A stretch of DNA of 64,000 nucleotides from Hippophae tibetana (lineage: Eukaryota > Streptophyta > Magnoliopsida > Rosales > Elaeagnaceae), in the NCBI GenBank assembly GCA_037013495.1, contig CM072807.1, forward strand, positions 15,999,001 through 16,063,000, read 5' to 3'. Below the pieces are notes generated by a model that worked only from the letters and a program-made list of their open reading frames with translations, searched no databases and was not told the origin of the DNA. Each line of letters begins with the position of its first letter. Positions within the stretch are counted from its first letter, which is position 1. This document shows, piece after piece, positions 45,481-58,633 of this stretch. The position numbers were made by a program, and so were the translations under genes.

Positions 45481-45943
45481 GTATTATTTTTGTTATTCTT
45501 CTTAACATTTTTTTATTACCATAATAACATTACATGAAATGTCCATTTTATACCTAATATTAATTGCACTTTAGTGCTATTAGTATTTAAAAAATTATTA
45601 ATAATAAAATATTTTTATAAAAATAATGATTTAAATTATAATAATATGTTTATGTATTATCTTAAACTAATAAAATTATTTGATGTTATATGACTAATAG
45701 TTTTAAGGCCCATACAAAAAGGCTTTTTGTACTTCTTGGTCCAAAAATAGTTATATTTTAAGTTATGAATAATATTAATAAAAGTATTATTTATAGTTAA
45801 GAATAGAATGAATAAAAGTAAAAATTCAATAAAAAAAATATTGACTCACTAATAATATCATTTTATTGTTATTAAATTTTAAGCTCTAACTCCTAATATA
45901 TAAATTGTATACCGATTAGATTTTGTATTGTTTTAATCTTTTT

Positions 45944-45946
<3 letters not shown>

Positions 45947-45974
<28 letters not shown>
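45947..45974. repeat. (AT)n microsatellite
   Basis: AT run of about 14 units. A shorter one lies near 46503-46522. Confidence 0.95.
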
Positions 45975-45975
<1 letters not shown>

Positions 45976-45977
<2 letters not shown>

Positions 45978-48900
45978 GTTATAAATTTTAATTAATAAAT
46001 GTGTTATTTTTGTTATTTTTAATGTTAGATACAAATACTAATACTGGATAGATCTTTTATTCTACTAAAAACAATGTTTTGATACGGAGGAAATTGTGGC
46101 CTACAATAATTCCTTTTTTTATTATTAAAATCGATATTTTTGATAAAAAAAAATAAATTGAAATTAGAATTTTTGCTTTTACTTGAGCTAATTAACTAAT
46201 TTTATTTTATTTTTGGAGAGAGAAAGATAGGGATAAACAACTGATCAACGATTATAAAAAAAATTAAAAAAAATAACTGATCAACGTAACCAAAAAATAT
46301 ATATTTTATAAATGAATAATTAAAATATTACTAATAATGGATTAATGTTAGGAACGAGTAACTAATATTTTCAAGCCCATAAAAAATTTGCTTCAGAATA
46401 GCGGCCCAAAATTGTGGATCCTTGAGTACGAAACGTAATAAAAAATAGGTATTTATATCTAAAAACTTAATAAAAATAATATTTAACAATTACAAATCAT
46501 ATTTATATATATATATATATATTAAAAATAAAAATAAATTTAATATTCAGTTATTATTGATACATTAATTTATTTTTTATTTAAAATATATTTTTTAATT
46601 ATTTACGTTTTATTTTTATTATAAATAAAATTTATATAATTCCCGAAACACGAAAACGATCCAATTTAATAAGATGCAAATTATTGTTCTTTCATAATTA
46701 AAAATTAACTTATTTTAAATTTTTTTACCAAATATTTTGTAGTTTAACTACATATAATTTATTTAATTATATAAAACATTTAGAATTTGAGTTCTAAATA
46801 AAATATATCAATAAAATAATTATTTAAAAAAACAATTAACTTTTTTCGTAATTTTAAAATTATGATAAATATATTGACTAAAATAATTTTACTTTTTTAT
46901 TATATTAAAAAATATGAAATTCAATGTTTTAAAATACAAATAGGAACAACGCTCGGTTCACGCCTACAAGCAAGTTTGATGATCCTATTTTCAAAAAAAA
47001 AAAATGAAATGACAAATTTTTATTCTAATACTTATATTATATAATTAATTATTTATGTTATCAAAATATCTTTTTTAATTATAAATTATTAAAATATATA
47101 TATCATTTAAACCTCATGCAAAAATATAAAAATATTTTTGATATTTTTATTTATTTACAAAGTTTTAAAAAACTATTTCCCCTCTTTCCTTCTTCCAATC
47201 ACCTTATCTTTTTCTATCATCGTAACTCAATTACCAATATCCATTTTGAAATTTTAAAATTTAACTCTTTCACTCAAATTTTTAATACCCATTTAATTTA
47301 TCTATTTTTAGTAGAGAAATAAATTTTAAAACTTTAAATAGATATTAAAATTTTAAGTTATAATGAAAAAAATATAACATGTTAGGAAATAATGACAGAT
47401 TGGAATTTAAAAAAAATTATTAAATAAAAATATTTAAAATATCTTTGTATTTATTTAATTAAAATAGAAAATTAAAATATATTATAATAATATAAATAAT
47501 TAATTGTAATAAAAATAATAAATTAAACTTTTTTTAATATAATATTCTATGATAAAAAAAATCCTAATTCATTTCATTTTGCAACTAAAGAAAGAGTACG
47601 TTTTCACCACGAAAAGATGATGTAATAATTAATAAAACTTTTAGATATTATAAATATGGAAATTTTCAGCACCAAACAGCCCGCGGCTTTATTACGAAAC
47701 AACCATTTGTACGAGGGCCTCTGAAAAATGCATTATTGTGGTTAGGCCACAAATGAAAAGCTAGTACATTTGCCTACTATTTGATTATCGATCATTCAAT
47801 TCATTTCAAAAAGATATTTCATAGGACAAGTCTTGTGGGCCAAAAATGTAAATAGTAAAGATATCATAATCACACTATTTTAATATATTATTATTTTATA
47901 TATATAAAAATTGGATAAATTATAAATAATATAATATAATTAAATTTGTATAAATTTATATAATTATAATACAAAAGATTTCTTTCATATTGGGTCCAAC
48001 ATGTGGTGTAGGAGAGAATCTTGGCGTAGCATGCATACGTACTCGAATGAAGTCATGCTTACCTTTTATTTTTATAAAATAAAAAAAAATGCATGAAGAA
48101 TGAAGGAGTTTAATTATTTATATTACTAAAGAATATGTTACATTTAATTTTTTTTTTGTTATTTAAGGGTATATTCTTCTCCTTGCCTAATAAAAAAATA
48201 TAATTTTATACTTAAAATTTGGATGCGATCTTGTAATATATTTTTTTAAATAATTTAATTTTAAAATTTATAGATTGAACATCTTAAATATTATAATTTA
48301 TAAAAAAATGTAAAATTAGTCCTATCTTATATCTTTAAATTCCGTTAAAAATTTAACATTTCTTGTCAAATAGTATTTGTGAGATTAAAAAAGTTTTACT
48401 TTTTTAATATATTTTTCAACAATTTTTCTTCATATTTTAATATAATTTGAATTTAAAAATTAAAATTTATTGTGTTGGTTTTACGAAGAAATGTCATTAT
48501 AAATTTTATATTTCAATTTTTTTGAAATATTATATGCAATGAATATATTATTGGTATAAAAATAGTCTAATATAATTAAAACGGTTAAAAGATTATAAAA
48601 AATCATAGGTAGAGACGAAAAATATATTTCTATTATATATTCTTTTTTTTTTAGTTAGTCTATTTTTGCTTTATTTAAATTATTAGTCATTTAGGGTTAT
48701 AAAAAATAATGTTAGAGAGTGAAAAGATATAAAAATTATTTAATTATTCTCATATTTTAATTATCTATAAAATCACAACTATTTTTAACTAAATAGGCTA
48801 ACACGGTAATCTCATTGAACTAATTGACTCGTTAAAGGAAATAATGAGATTTATAATACTAAATGTATATATTTTTAAGCAGAATTTCACAAGAAATCCA

Positions 48901-51900
48901 GCCCTCTTTCTCTTAAAATTTTATAATCTTTACAAAATCTACTTCATATTTACATATGGTGATATATTTTAGCTTAAATTTTAATTTATATTTTAAATAT
49001 AAAAGTTTTTAAGTTTAAGTTTTATATATAAATTTATTTATTTTTAATTAAAACAAATCATATTTTTAATACTTATTTAATTAATAGATTATTAAAACGG
49101 ATCCATAATGTTATTTTATTATATTGCTTTTATGAAAAATGTCAACGAAAGACATAATTAAATATTGTTTATACATGACTTCATTGATGACTTTAAAGGA
49201 TGAAATTGTTATCTTAATCATTATTTTCATAATGCAATAAGAATATTAATATTTTATTATGCTATTGTCTTCTTAATTTATTAATTTTTAGTTTTAATAT
49301 ACATATTATTTTTATTTAAATAATAATATTTTAATCATATTTATTATATAATAATAATATTATTATAAATTTTACTTAAATTAAATTTTTTTTTTATGAT
49401 GCATTTTGTACCTGGACAAAAAAATTCATTTTTATATTCTAAAAAATTAATAATAACTTAAAACGTAATTAACCTACGTAATTATAGTGACCATTCTCCG
49501 TAGTATATACACCTCTCCGTCAATTTAATGATTTAGTTTTTGTGAAAGAAAACATAGACATAGATAAGAAGAACATATCGGTAATATATATATACCACCC
49601 CATTAATGGTTTAATACACAGAGACATGCATTGGGTAATATTTGTGTATTGGCTTGTGTCTTTAATTTAAAAAAAAACAATAACAATTTGAATACATAAA
49701 AATCCTAGTCTAAAAAAAATAAAATTGTTATATGTGTATCAAATTATTATATAAATAAAATGAAATAATAGTTATTAATGAAAAAAAAGTTAAAGGATGA
49801 ATGATAATAAAATAATTGTCGAGAATATTTACTAATAGAATGCAAACTAAATTGCTTCATATAAATTGTTGATTGTTGTATATAACAAAATGTGATGACA
49901 AACATTTTTAAAAAAGACAATTATATTGCAGGTAAATACACATAAAACAATCTTATAGTTACATGAATTTAAACTTGAAGAAATTGATGGATGTATAGTA
50001 ATTTTAATCATGTAATTATGTGATTTATATAATTTAATATTGTGGTTTTTTAGATAAGTTCTAGTAATAGTATAATTTAAAAGAATAATCAATGAAGTTA
50101 AAAAATTTAAAAATTAATTTTTTTAGAATAAAATGAAAATTATATATTTTATTAATAAAAAATTAAAAAAATAAAGCCCACTCTTTACACTCTGAGAAAG
50201 AGAATAAGAAAAAGAGAAATAGAGAGAGTGAAAAGGGAGAAAGGACGGGAAGAGAGAAAAAGAAAAAGTAAGTGAAGATGGATGGAGTGTGAATTTTTTT
50301 AATTGTTTTTTTATTAATAAAATATATAATTTTCATTATATTTCTTAAAAATCTTTATTTTTAAAAATTTAATTTAATTGAACATATTTTTAAATTAAAT
50401 GACTAAGTGATCTAACTTAAAAAATTACAGAATAAAAATGTATAAATTACTTACCAAAACTAAGTATGTTTTAAAAAAATTAGTAGGTTCATTTTAAATA
50501 ATTTACTATTAATTTTCTCATCTTCTTTTAAATTTTAATATTATATTTTTTGTTTGTAATATTTTCCATTAACTTAGAAGTATACTTTTAGTTTATTTCT
50601 TAAAGTTTTGATGAACTAAGTTTTTATGGAAGCTTCAAATGGAGATCTATGAAGCAGACGATGATAATTCAGATGATGAAGATGAAACCTCTTACTTGAT
50701 GAGGTTTATTTTCATTAAAATGTCACTACCCAACACTTTTAATACATACCTGCAAAGATATCTGTTGATAAAAATATTATAGTCAATAACATCAGATTAT
50801 ACGAATAATTTGAATAAATGGTTGAAGATGGAAGATTTCAATTTTATTATATATATCAAATAGTTACAATAGTTATTATTGTTTCATGTTTTATATAAAA
50901 CTTTGGTATGCAGTTAAGCATTAAGATGAAGAATAAAGAGTGAACAAAGAATTTTCAACTATATTCTCTATTAGATTATGTATTATATTTTGATTTTTCA
51001 ATTAAAAATTTATTATATTTAAAAATTTGAAAATTACCTCATAGCATATTCTCATTTCAAATGAAATTTTAGTTATTTATATAAATACATAAAAACACAA
51101 AAACAAAAACAATCCTACAGTTACGTGAGTTTAAACCGCATATACATAAGTAAATAGTCATATTTTTTTTAAATTTTATTGCACCTAATTTATTCACATG
51201 GAAAAGTCATATTTTATCAATTAAGATTTATTTACTTGATTAATTATTAACACCTCAATTAATTAATATTCAACTACACACAAGCGCCTCATAATTTAAA
51301 TTTAAAATTAATTATTTTTAAAAAATAAATCAAAAATTAAGTAATATAAAAATACATATTTACATTTAAATGAAGGCAATTCAACAATAAAAAAGGATTT
51401 GTTAGATTCCTCAATCGTAATTAACCCGAAAATTGTTACAAGTAATATTTAATTTGTATTTTCCTGCCTGTAACATGTAATTATTATATTTCTTTTGTTA
51501 ATTGTTATAACCATTTGTATTTCAAATGTAAGTTAAAGTAAATTACATAACCTTTTATATATACAATTTTATTTTTAATATTTCTCGTAATAAATATATA
51601 TATCATTAACCTTACAATATAAAATAATATGTCTTTTTTTGAAAAATATCACCTTGTTTCAAACAAATAATAAATTAAGCTCGTAGATTCTAACCACACT
51701 GTAGGGCTTCAAGAACAATTAACACACCACCCAAAAAAAAAACTTCCCAAAAATATTTATGTCCTTGCACAGATTAATGGAAACCTACAACCGAGTGATT
51801 ATAACATATATAGAACCAAAAAAAAGTACATAAAATCGAATGGAGAGAAGTACGTGGAGGGATAAAACGGTAAAATTAATAAAAGTGAAAGATAATCTAG

Positions 51901-52660
51901 ATCTCATTCATACTAAGTTCTTAGCAACTAATATGAAATCTAAGTACTCAAAGACACTCTTGCAAATAAAGAAGAGAAGGAAAAAAAAAACAAAGGCTGG
52001 TAGAATCAGGAGGAGAGTGAAGAGAACATTAAAAAAATAAAAATAGGGAAGCATGAGAATAAGAAAAAAGAAAAAAAATATACAAAATTTCAAATTTAAT
52101 CCTCGTAATTTTTGCCTAATTTGAGCCAATAATAATTTAGAGGAGTTATTAGTATTTTTAACTCCTAATTAACAACGTGCCTAAACAAATGCTCTCGGAT
52201 ATTAATTAGTTCTTAATATTTACATTCTTTACATGCGAATATATTTTGAGGTAGCTAGGGGGGCCGGGACATGATTCTGATATAAAATTATTTGATTTGA
52301 TTTGTAACTATAAATTTAATAAATTTATGGTTTGGAAGATATGAATTTAAGGAACTTACATTTTTTAATTACATTATCACTTAATTTTTTAAATATATAT
52401 AAATATAATGTAATATATTTATAATAAATGTTATACTTATATAATATATATTTTTTAAATCTTTTTATCCTAAATTATTACAAGACAACAAACCATGTAT
52501 CAGGTTACAAGTACTGTATGTTCCACGTGTGTTATTTCCACATATATGTTGTCATCTCACAATTAACTTGTGAGGAAAAGAATTGATTATTGTTAAATAT
52601 CCGGAATAAACATGCCAACTTAATTTTTAAAGGCATATATTTCTTTATGTGAGAATTAAA
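45976..52660. other. Long AT-rich intergenic region, no gene seen
   Basis: Very AT-rich, with only short open frames of simple composition. A purine-rich GAGA-type tract lies at 50195-50270. A stretch near 49940 (AAAACAATCTTATAGTTACATGA) recurs in similar form near 51105. A less AT-rich patch at 47670-47760 and another near 48000-48060 hold no motif that I recognise. Confidence 0.5.
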
Positions 52661-52666
52661 CTCAAC

Positions 52667-52729
<63 letters not shown>

Positions 52730-52736
52730 CTTGTAA
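52667..52736. repeat. (ATT)n microsatellite, about 23 units
   Basis: An uninterrupted ATT array of about 70 bases, long enough to be length-variable between individuals. Confidence 0.97.
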
Positions 52737-53331
52737 TTATTTTTAACTATTAAATTTAAGTTATTTATTACTAATTTAAGAATTAAATTTAATTTAAATT
52801 TTATTATGATTCAAGTGAAGTAGATTTGTCACCCATATACCCACGTTTGAATTTCATCATATAGTGTTTTTTTATTTAATAAAAAGAAACTTTAGTGACC
52901 TTTTAAAATAAATTAAAAAATTTATCTATTAAAAAATTAGAGTAAGATAAAAAGAAGAAAATAAATAACTTTCAACATCAATAAAATTTTAAATTAAATC
53001 ATTATTTGGAAAGTTTAGGTGTTCTAGCTAGTATGACAATTTACTCTATTATCTTAAATTTAAATTTAAATTTAAATCTTATTCATATAATTTTCATTTA
53101 TTAATAAAAAAAATAGAATATCATGATACTATTTACATACGAAAAATAACATCCAATTTTACCCCATCATGTACGGTTTGAATTCTAAGTCCAGATGAGC
53201 ACAAATGTTAATGCACATATTTTGACTCACTATTTATAACAGGTCACATAACATATTTTTATTTTAAAAAACAATCTATTTTTAAAATTATTTTCTATGT
53301 GTCAGCATACTATAATTATTATGTGTATAAA

Positions 53332-53468
53332 ATTGTATGTCATTAATATTTTTATACTTTCAATTTGAGTAATTAATGTTACTTAGCACTAATGTAAAAA
53401 TTGTATGTCATTAGTATTTTTATACTTTGAATTTGAGTAATTAATTCTACATAGCACTAATGTAGCAG
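53332..53468. repeat. Two tandem copies of a 68-69-base unit
   Basis: Both copies read TTGTATGTCATTA(A/G)TATTTTTATACTTT, then GAGTAATTAAT and TAGCACTAATGTA, with few differences. Confidence 0.88.
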
Positions 53469-54701
53469 TAAATTACTTCAATGGATGAGCTTTTAGTTAT
53501 TAATTAAATTTTATTAAAATATAAAAAATTATTAGATATGTAATTTGTAGTTGATATTGAGTGGTATAATATAAATGACATAATATTATAATTTTAATAA
53601 AAGTTAGATTATATTTAACATCTAATATTTCCTCTCAATTTTACTTATAAACTCAATTATTTTATTTAAAATTCAATAAAATTGTAATAAAAATAAACCT
53701 TTTTGGTCTTTTTTTTGGGCCAAACACTTCATTATCAACTTTTAGCTATAATATTTAACTTATTTTTCATTTATAATATTTTTTTTATATATTTCATATT
53801 ATTAATTGTTGATAATGTAATTCTAAATTTAAAAGCTAATTTCGCTGCATGTGTTAAGATTTTCCTTAAAATCTAAATTAGAGATGGATCTTAATTAGAG
53901 ATAGTAATAATTAAACTCGGATTAGATTCGAATTGAATGAAGTTGAGAGTTTTAATTTAATCATTTTATGTTATTGGTTCATTTTGATAATATATCAATC
54001 ATTTTATATCATTGTGTTACGACCCGTTGATCAATTTGACCTTTTCTTTTAATCAAAATGCAATATCATATATTTATGTAATTGAAAATGATTTAAACCA
54101 TCTATTATTTAAATCACATAAAATGTTATTTTATCTATAAAAAAATTTAAAAATATGAATATTCACTGAATTGTTTTTGAATAACCTGTATAATAAATTT
54201 CAAATATAAATACTTTGGATTATAGAGTACTTTTGAGCAAAGATATCATATTGATAAACGTAATAATTAATAAAGTGATTAAATTAAAAGAAATTCTAAA
54301 AAAGTGGGTACCCAATCTTCTCTTTCTCTATTTTTTACCCACCCATTTTTGCCCTAAATCTTTTATAATAAGATGACTAATATTCTATCCCATTTATGCC
54401 CAAATTAACCCTATTTTGAAATAAATTAGGTATTATTAAGATCCGACCCAACAGATCAAATTATCATCTTTTTATCTTAATTACTCCCCCCGAAAATCAT
54501 GATTGAGATTCAATATAATTAATTAATTAGAAATTAAGAACTTATAAGAAGAAATAGTAGTACTGACCTTGATTTTTTTAATACTTTGGTGTGATTTGAA
54601 TGTTTGATTTGGAAAGAATTTTTTTTTTTAATTACCAAATCACTTGGTAAAATAGCAAGTATGAGAAGCTTATTGGGTTAATTATAGTCATAATATCGAT
54701 G

Positions 54702-54722
54702 ATGCAGCATCATCAAGATTCT
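54702..54722 (-). ncRNA. miR172: Mature miR172 (guide strand)
   Basis: This 21-base segment starts with AGAAUCUUGA and ends GCUGCAU. The 5' base is A, as in miR172a. It is complementary to the miR172 site in AP2-like mRNAs. Confidence 0.95.
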
Positions 54723-54783
54723 CATAATCACGATTAGGTCATAATTTAATTTAAGTTAATTGAATCATGACCGTACATGAACT

Positions 54784-54804
54784 TGTGAATCTTGAAGATG
54801 CTGC
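54784..54804 (-). ncRNA. miR172*: miR172 passenger strand
   Basis: It lies on the 5' arm and pairs with the guide strand with two internal mismatches. It ends CAAGAUUCACA, like passenger strands of other plant MIR172 genes. Confidence 0.88.
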
Positions 54805-55679
54805 ATCTGCGAATAATGACTTCCATAAATCTGCGGCTTCTGCCCTATTGTAGCGATTGAGAGAAAAAATAAATAAACAAGCTTTCAAATTGTGTATGAT
54901 AGAAGAAATAGCAACTATATAAGGATAGAAGAAGAAAGAATATCATGTGCTGACGTGGCATCTAAGGATTGGTTGTTTAAAAAGAATATTGTACAGTAAC
55001 TTGCAAGGAACCCTAACAGAATATAATACATGGAATTCCTATATATATTTTTTAAAAAAAAGAAAAAAAAATAGAAAACAATAGTCTAAAACTTGAGGCT
55101 CAACAATAGTAGATCATTTAAGATTTAAGTTCTAATTACAAGTGTATAAATAGTTGAATTATTAAAAAAAAATCAACTATTAATTCAATTAATTGAATTT
55201 ATTCTTCTGGAGCTAAAAAAAAGACACAAAAGTGAATCAAGTAACAATATGGAAATAGAGAACCAGCAATACAGGTGGATAGTTGAGTTGTCTCTCTCAC
55301 AAGATGTACACTATTATATAATTACTTTTACTTATAATGGAAATTTATCATATCATTTTATTTTTATAAAAATAAAAAATATAAACAATAATTAAAAGTG
55401 ATAAATAAATAAAAAAGTGAATTAAATAATGAAACTAACTGGATTACTTGAGGAATTAGGTCTTGATCTAGAAGAAGATGTAGGTATTATTACTATTAGG
55501 TACGCATATGAAAGGCAATAATGGCACAGAAAAAGAAAGGACTCTCCTTTAATACTGACCAATACCAACCATGTACTCAAATTATGTCAAGCAACACTCT
55601 GTGCAGTACGAGTATTGAGAGTGAAATGGGGAGAGATATATAGAGAGAGAGAGATGAATATTGGGTCGAAATGTAAAAA

Positions 55680-55740
55680 TAAAAAGAAGAGTAGTTGTGT
55701 GGAAGACTAAGGTTTGAGCTGCTTATATACACACCACACC
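55680..55740 (-). promoter_or_regulatory. Probable MIR172 core promoter
   Basis: On the minus strand TATATAAG (55722-55729) sits about 900 bases upstream of the hairpin. It is followed at about 55610-55660 by a pyrimidine-rich CTCTCTCTCTCTATATATCTCTCC leader. A TATA box with a CT-rich 5' leader at this distance fits plant pri-miRNA genes. No transcript evidence is available here, so the start near 55690-55700 is inferred. Confidence 0.55.
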
Positions 55741-56290
55741 CTTTAAAACAAAAATACACACCACACTAGGCCATTTAGTGATTGAAATTTTTAATCACAA
55801 CTTTATGAGAAAGGTCCTTCATGTAATCATTACACTACCTAATATCTCTTAGTTATTATAAATTTAATTTTACTTTGTATTTTAATAAAATTCAATAAAT
55901 AATGAACACAATATTTATTTAATTTAATGGTATTTGGTGTCTCAATAATGTCATAACAAGGGGTGCAAATTCATATGTATTGCATGTGAGTAGTTATTTT
56001 CGTAATTCTCAATCCAAATTCAATTATTTTATAATATGATAAAATAAAAAAATTATTTATAATGATAAAAAAATTCATTATTTTTATAAATAAAAAATTA
56101 ATTTAACTAAAAATAATTAATGATATTAATTTATAAATCAAATTATAACCCCTAAATTAATAGCATACATATATTCGTTTATCATAATATAATTATTCTT
56201 GCCAAAATAATAATAATAATAATAAGTAATGTATACAATTACTTTAACATCACTCTTTCAATGTTACTAATGACATTCTTCTGTCACCGT

Positions 56291-56607
56291 TAGGGGTGTC
56301 TATAAATTGGATTGGACTGAACTAAATCGTAAAATCGAACTGAACAGTTTTACAAATCAAACGGTCCAATTCAGTTTGTATTAATTTTAGACCGTTCGAA
56401 CCAAACTTAACCGGTTTAATAATATATTAAAATTTTCATATTATTTCTCATTAAATGTGTCAAAAAATCAAACCAAACCGGACCGAACTGTTTTATAAAT
56501 CAAACGGTCCGATCCGATTGGTATTAATTAAAACTGTTTCAAACGGTTCGGTCCGATCAAAGTTTTTTAACCAAAATCGAACCGGACCAGACCGGTGGAC
56601 ACCCTTA
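56291..56607. mobile_element. hAT-type MITE, 317 bases
   Basis: Terminal inverted repeats TAGGGGTGTC and GACACCCTTA are flanked by 8-base direct repeats GTCACCGT (56283-56290) and GTCACCGC (56608-56615), which match at seven of eight. The 8-base duplication and end sequence fit hAT elements. Inside, a segment with TTTTACAAATCAAACGGTCC (56347) recurs at 56490 with one substitution, so the MITE has an internal direct repeat. No transposase is encoded. Confidence 0.9.
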
Positions 56608-57099
56608 GTCACCGCTAGGTGTAATGCAAATAAAACATATATTTAGGTATATTTTTTCCCCTTTATTTCTACATCACCTTAATGTCTATTGAAAAAGCAT
56701 TAGCACATGCACACAGGTGTATTTAAACCAACGCTATTTGATTAGGGTATATTTAAAGAAAATTAAGAGGTAGTTAATTAATCATTAAATATTATTTTAC
56801 ATATAAATTATTTTATTAAAATAATTATATAATTATATATTAAATATTATATAAAATAACTATAATATATTACTACAATACATACATATAGTCTTTAATA
56901 TTTAGCCTTAATTTTTATAAACTCGAGGTCATAGATATACCTTATCAATTTTATCTTTTTAATTTATATCAAACATCAAGTTTTTTATTTATTTTTTCTT
57001 CTCTTTTTTTTTTCTTTTTCCCTCTCAATTTTATTTTTATCAATTTTTTTCTTTTTCCTTTTTCCATCTTTTTTTCCAAATATTTTATTTTTATTTTTT

Positions 57100-58630
57100 T
57101 CCCTTATATATATATATATATATCTCATTTTTTCCTTCTGCTCGAGCGAAGCCCTAATGCCGTGTATCTTCTTTTCTCTACTCGAAACCCTCGCGCCGCA
57201 TTCCAGCATTTGTTCTACTCTCACAATATGTTCTAGCCCATGTTACACTCTCATCATAATACTTCCTTGCCATTGCTTGAATCTTTCTGGTAACATCAAC
57301 TTATCTTTTCTTTTATAAATGACTCTCGATACCAAATCTCGATCGGTATATAGAGGTTATTTCTAGTTGCCTAAAGACTTGCTTACGTTGAGAAATTCAG
57401 ATGTTGGATATTTCTTAGATGGGTTATGACAATTTGTTAGGAAGGTTGCTTGGTATGGTTTGTGGAACGTGTGGTCGCCTGGTGTTGGTGTGCTGGGGTG
57501 GTGCACTAATACTGGTTCGTTGGGGTGATACATTGGTGTCTGGTGATGTGCTTGCTTCACCCTAGCATTTATGTAACAATAAACAGAGAGGGTCGAAAAT
57601 AATATTTTTAGAAAATTTTATTGATATACTATTTGCCAATTATCTTGTAATGAGTAATTCTATATTTGTTTGATGTATAATTTCGTAATTATATATTTGT
57701 TCCCATTTTGTTAGTTTTACTTTTGTTTTGTATTTTAGGACTGCACATATCCTTTTTGTTCTATTTTGTGTAGGAAATGTTTTATTTCTATACAAGGCTT
57801 TCCATTTTCGTTTATTTCAATAATGATTTCCATATTCTCAGATTCGTTTTAAAGTATGAATCTGAATCCCTATAGATGATAATTCAATAGGAGGAATTTG
57901 ATGGAGAATATAACGTACACTGCTATTTCTTATTCTATAGGATCTTTTTGATATAGTTCTCTTCTTTAGTTTACCATCTGAGATTGAAAGGGTCTTATTA
58001 TCCAGAGATTTGGTTGTTTTTTAAGGGTTTTAGTTTAATCGTTGATTTCATTGCTGTTTATTTTGATTTTGATTTTATCTGTAGTATCTAAAAGTGAAGG
58101 AGCTGAGTTGAGAAATGACGACTCTAAGGTTCTATTTTTTGAATAGATAAGGGTTTTTCTTTTTTAGTTTGACCTATTTTCTTGGGTTTGTTAAATTTTG
58201 TAGCAATTATTAGGTACTTTTGTGTTTGTGTTTTTATAATTGGTGATTTTATGATAATCTTAGGTTTTTTCTCTGATTATATATTGATAATGTTTTACTG
58301 GTTTGGAATTAGAAAATAGCTTACACTAACATTCAATCTCAATGGTTTTATGAGCATGCTGTTTAGATCAAATTGATCAGAGAAACATCTTGGTTTAGTA
58401 ACAATCATTTTATGTATGTCGATTAATTACATCAAATGTATTGCATAGAGTTAAATCTTACTACATTGATTCCCCTCGCTTAAAATCAAACACATGTGTA
58501 TTCTGGATAATCAGTGATTTCTTTGTGTGATTTCTTGTTTGAATCAGCTTTCTTGTTTTTTATTATGCTAGTTACTTTTTTGGCTTTGAAATATCTCTAT
58601 ATTTACAAATGTAATACAATATAGATTAGG
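57100..58630. other. Unassigned, possible non-coding transcript region
   Basis: A pyrimidine-rich stretch and AT microsatellite (about 57104-57122) precede GC-richer text (CTGCTCGAGCGAAGCCC, 57141-57157) that looks like a plant 5' leader. No open frame with a recognisable domain follows. A GT-rich block (57440-57555) resembles the reverse complement of the minisatellite at 60068-60327. I cannot assign a function. Confidence 0.3.
57440..57555. repeat. GT-rich degenerate minisatellite block
   Basis: Repeats of TGGTG(T/C)(G/T)-type words, such as GGTGTTGGTGTGCTGGGGTGG and GGTGCACTAATACTGGT, give several imperfect units. The words TGGTGCACT and TTGG(T/G)G match the complement of the array at 60068-60327, so the two blocks are probably related in inverted orientation. 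Confidence 0.45.
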
Positions 58631-58633
58631 ATG

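Larger units (their letters stand above)
54686..54821 (-). ncRNA. MIR172: MIR172 family microRNA precursor hairpin
   Basis: The minus strand contains AGAATCTTGATGATGCTGCAT (54702-54722), the plant miR172a-type mature sequence, on the 3' arm. The 5' arm has GCAGCATCTTCAAGATTCACA (54784-54804), the expected passenger strand. The arms pair almost continuously from AGTCAT/ATGACT at the base, through the duplex with two mismatches, and on to GGTCATGATTC near the loop. The 3'-arm position of the mature strand is that of known MIR172 genes. miR172 represses AP2-like transcription factors and controls phase change, flowering time and floral identity. Which family member this is cannot be told from the mature sequence alone. 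No competing transposon explains the hairpin. Confidence 0.95.

Noticed and set aside
51840-52040. Lys/Arg-rich plus-strand frame
   Set aside because: It reads a purine-rich A/G tract, which gives Lys, Arg and Glu in any such sequence.
56985-57224. Lys-rich minus-strand frame
   Set aside because: It is antisense to a poly-pyrimidine tract; low complexity only.
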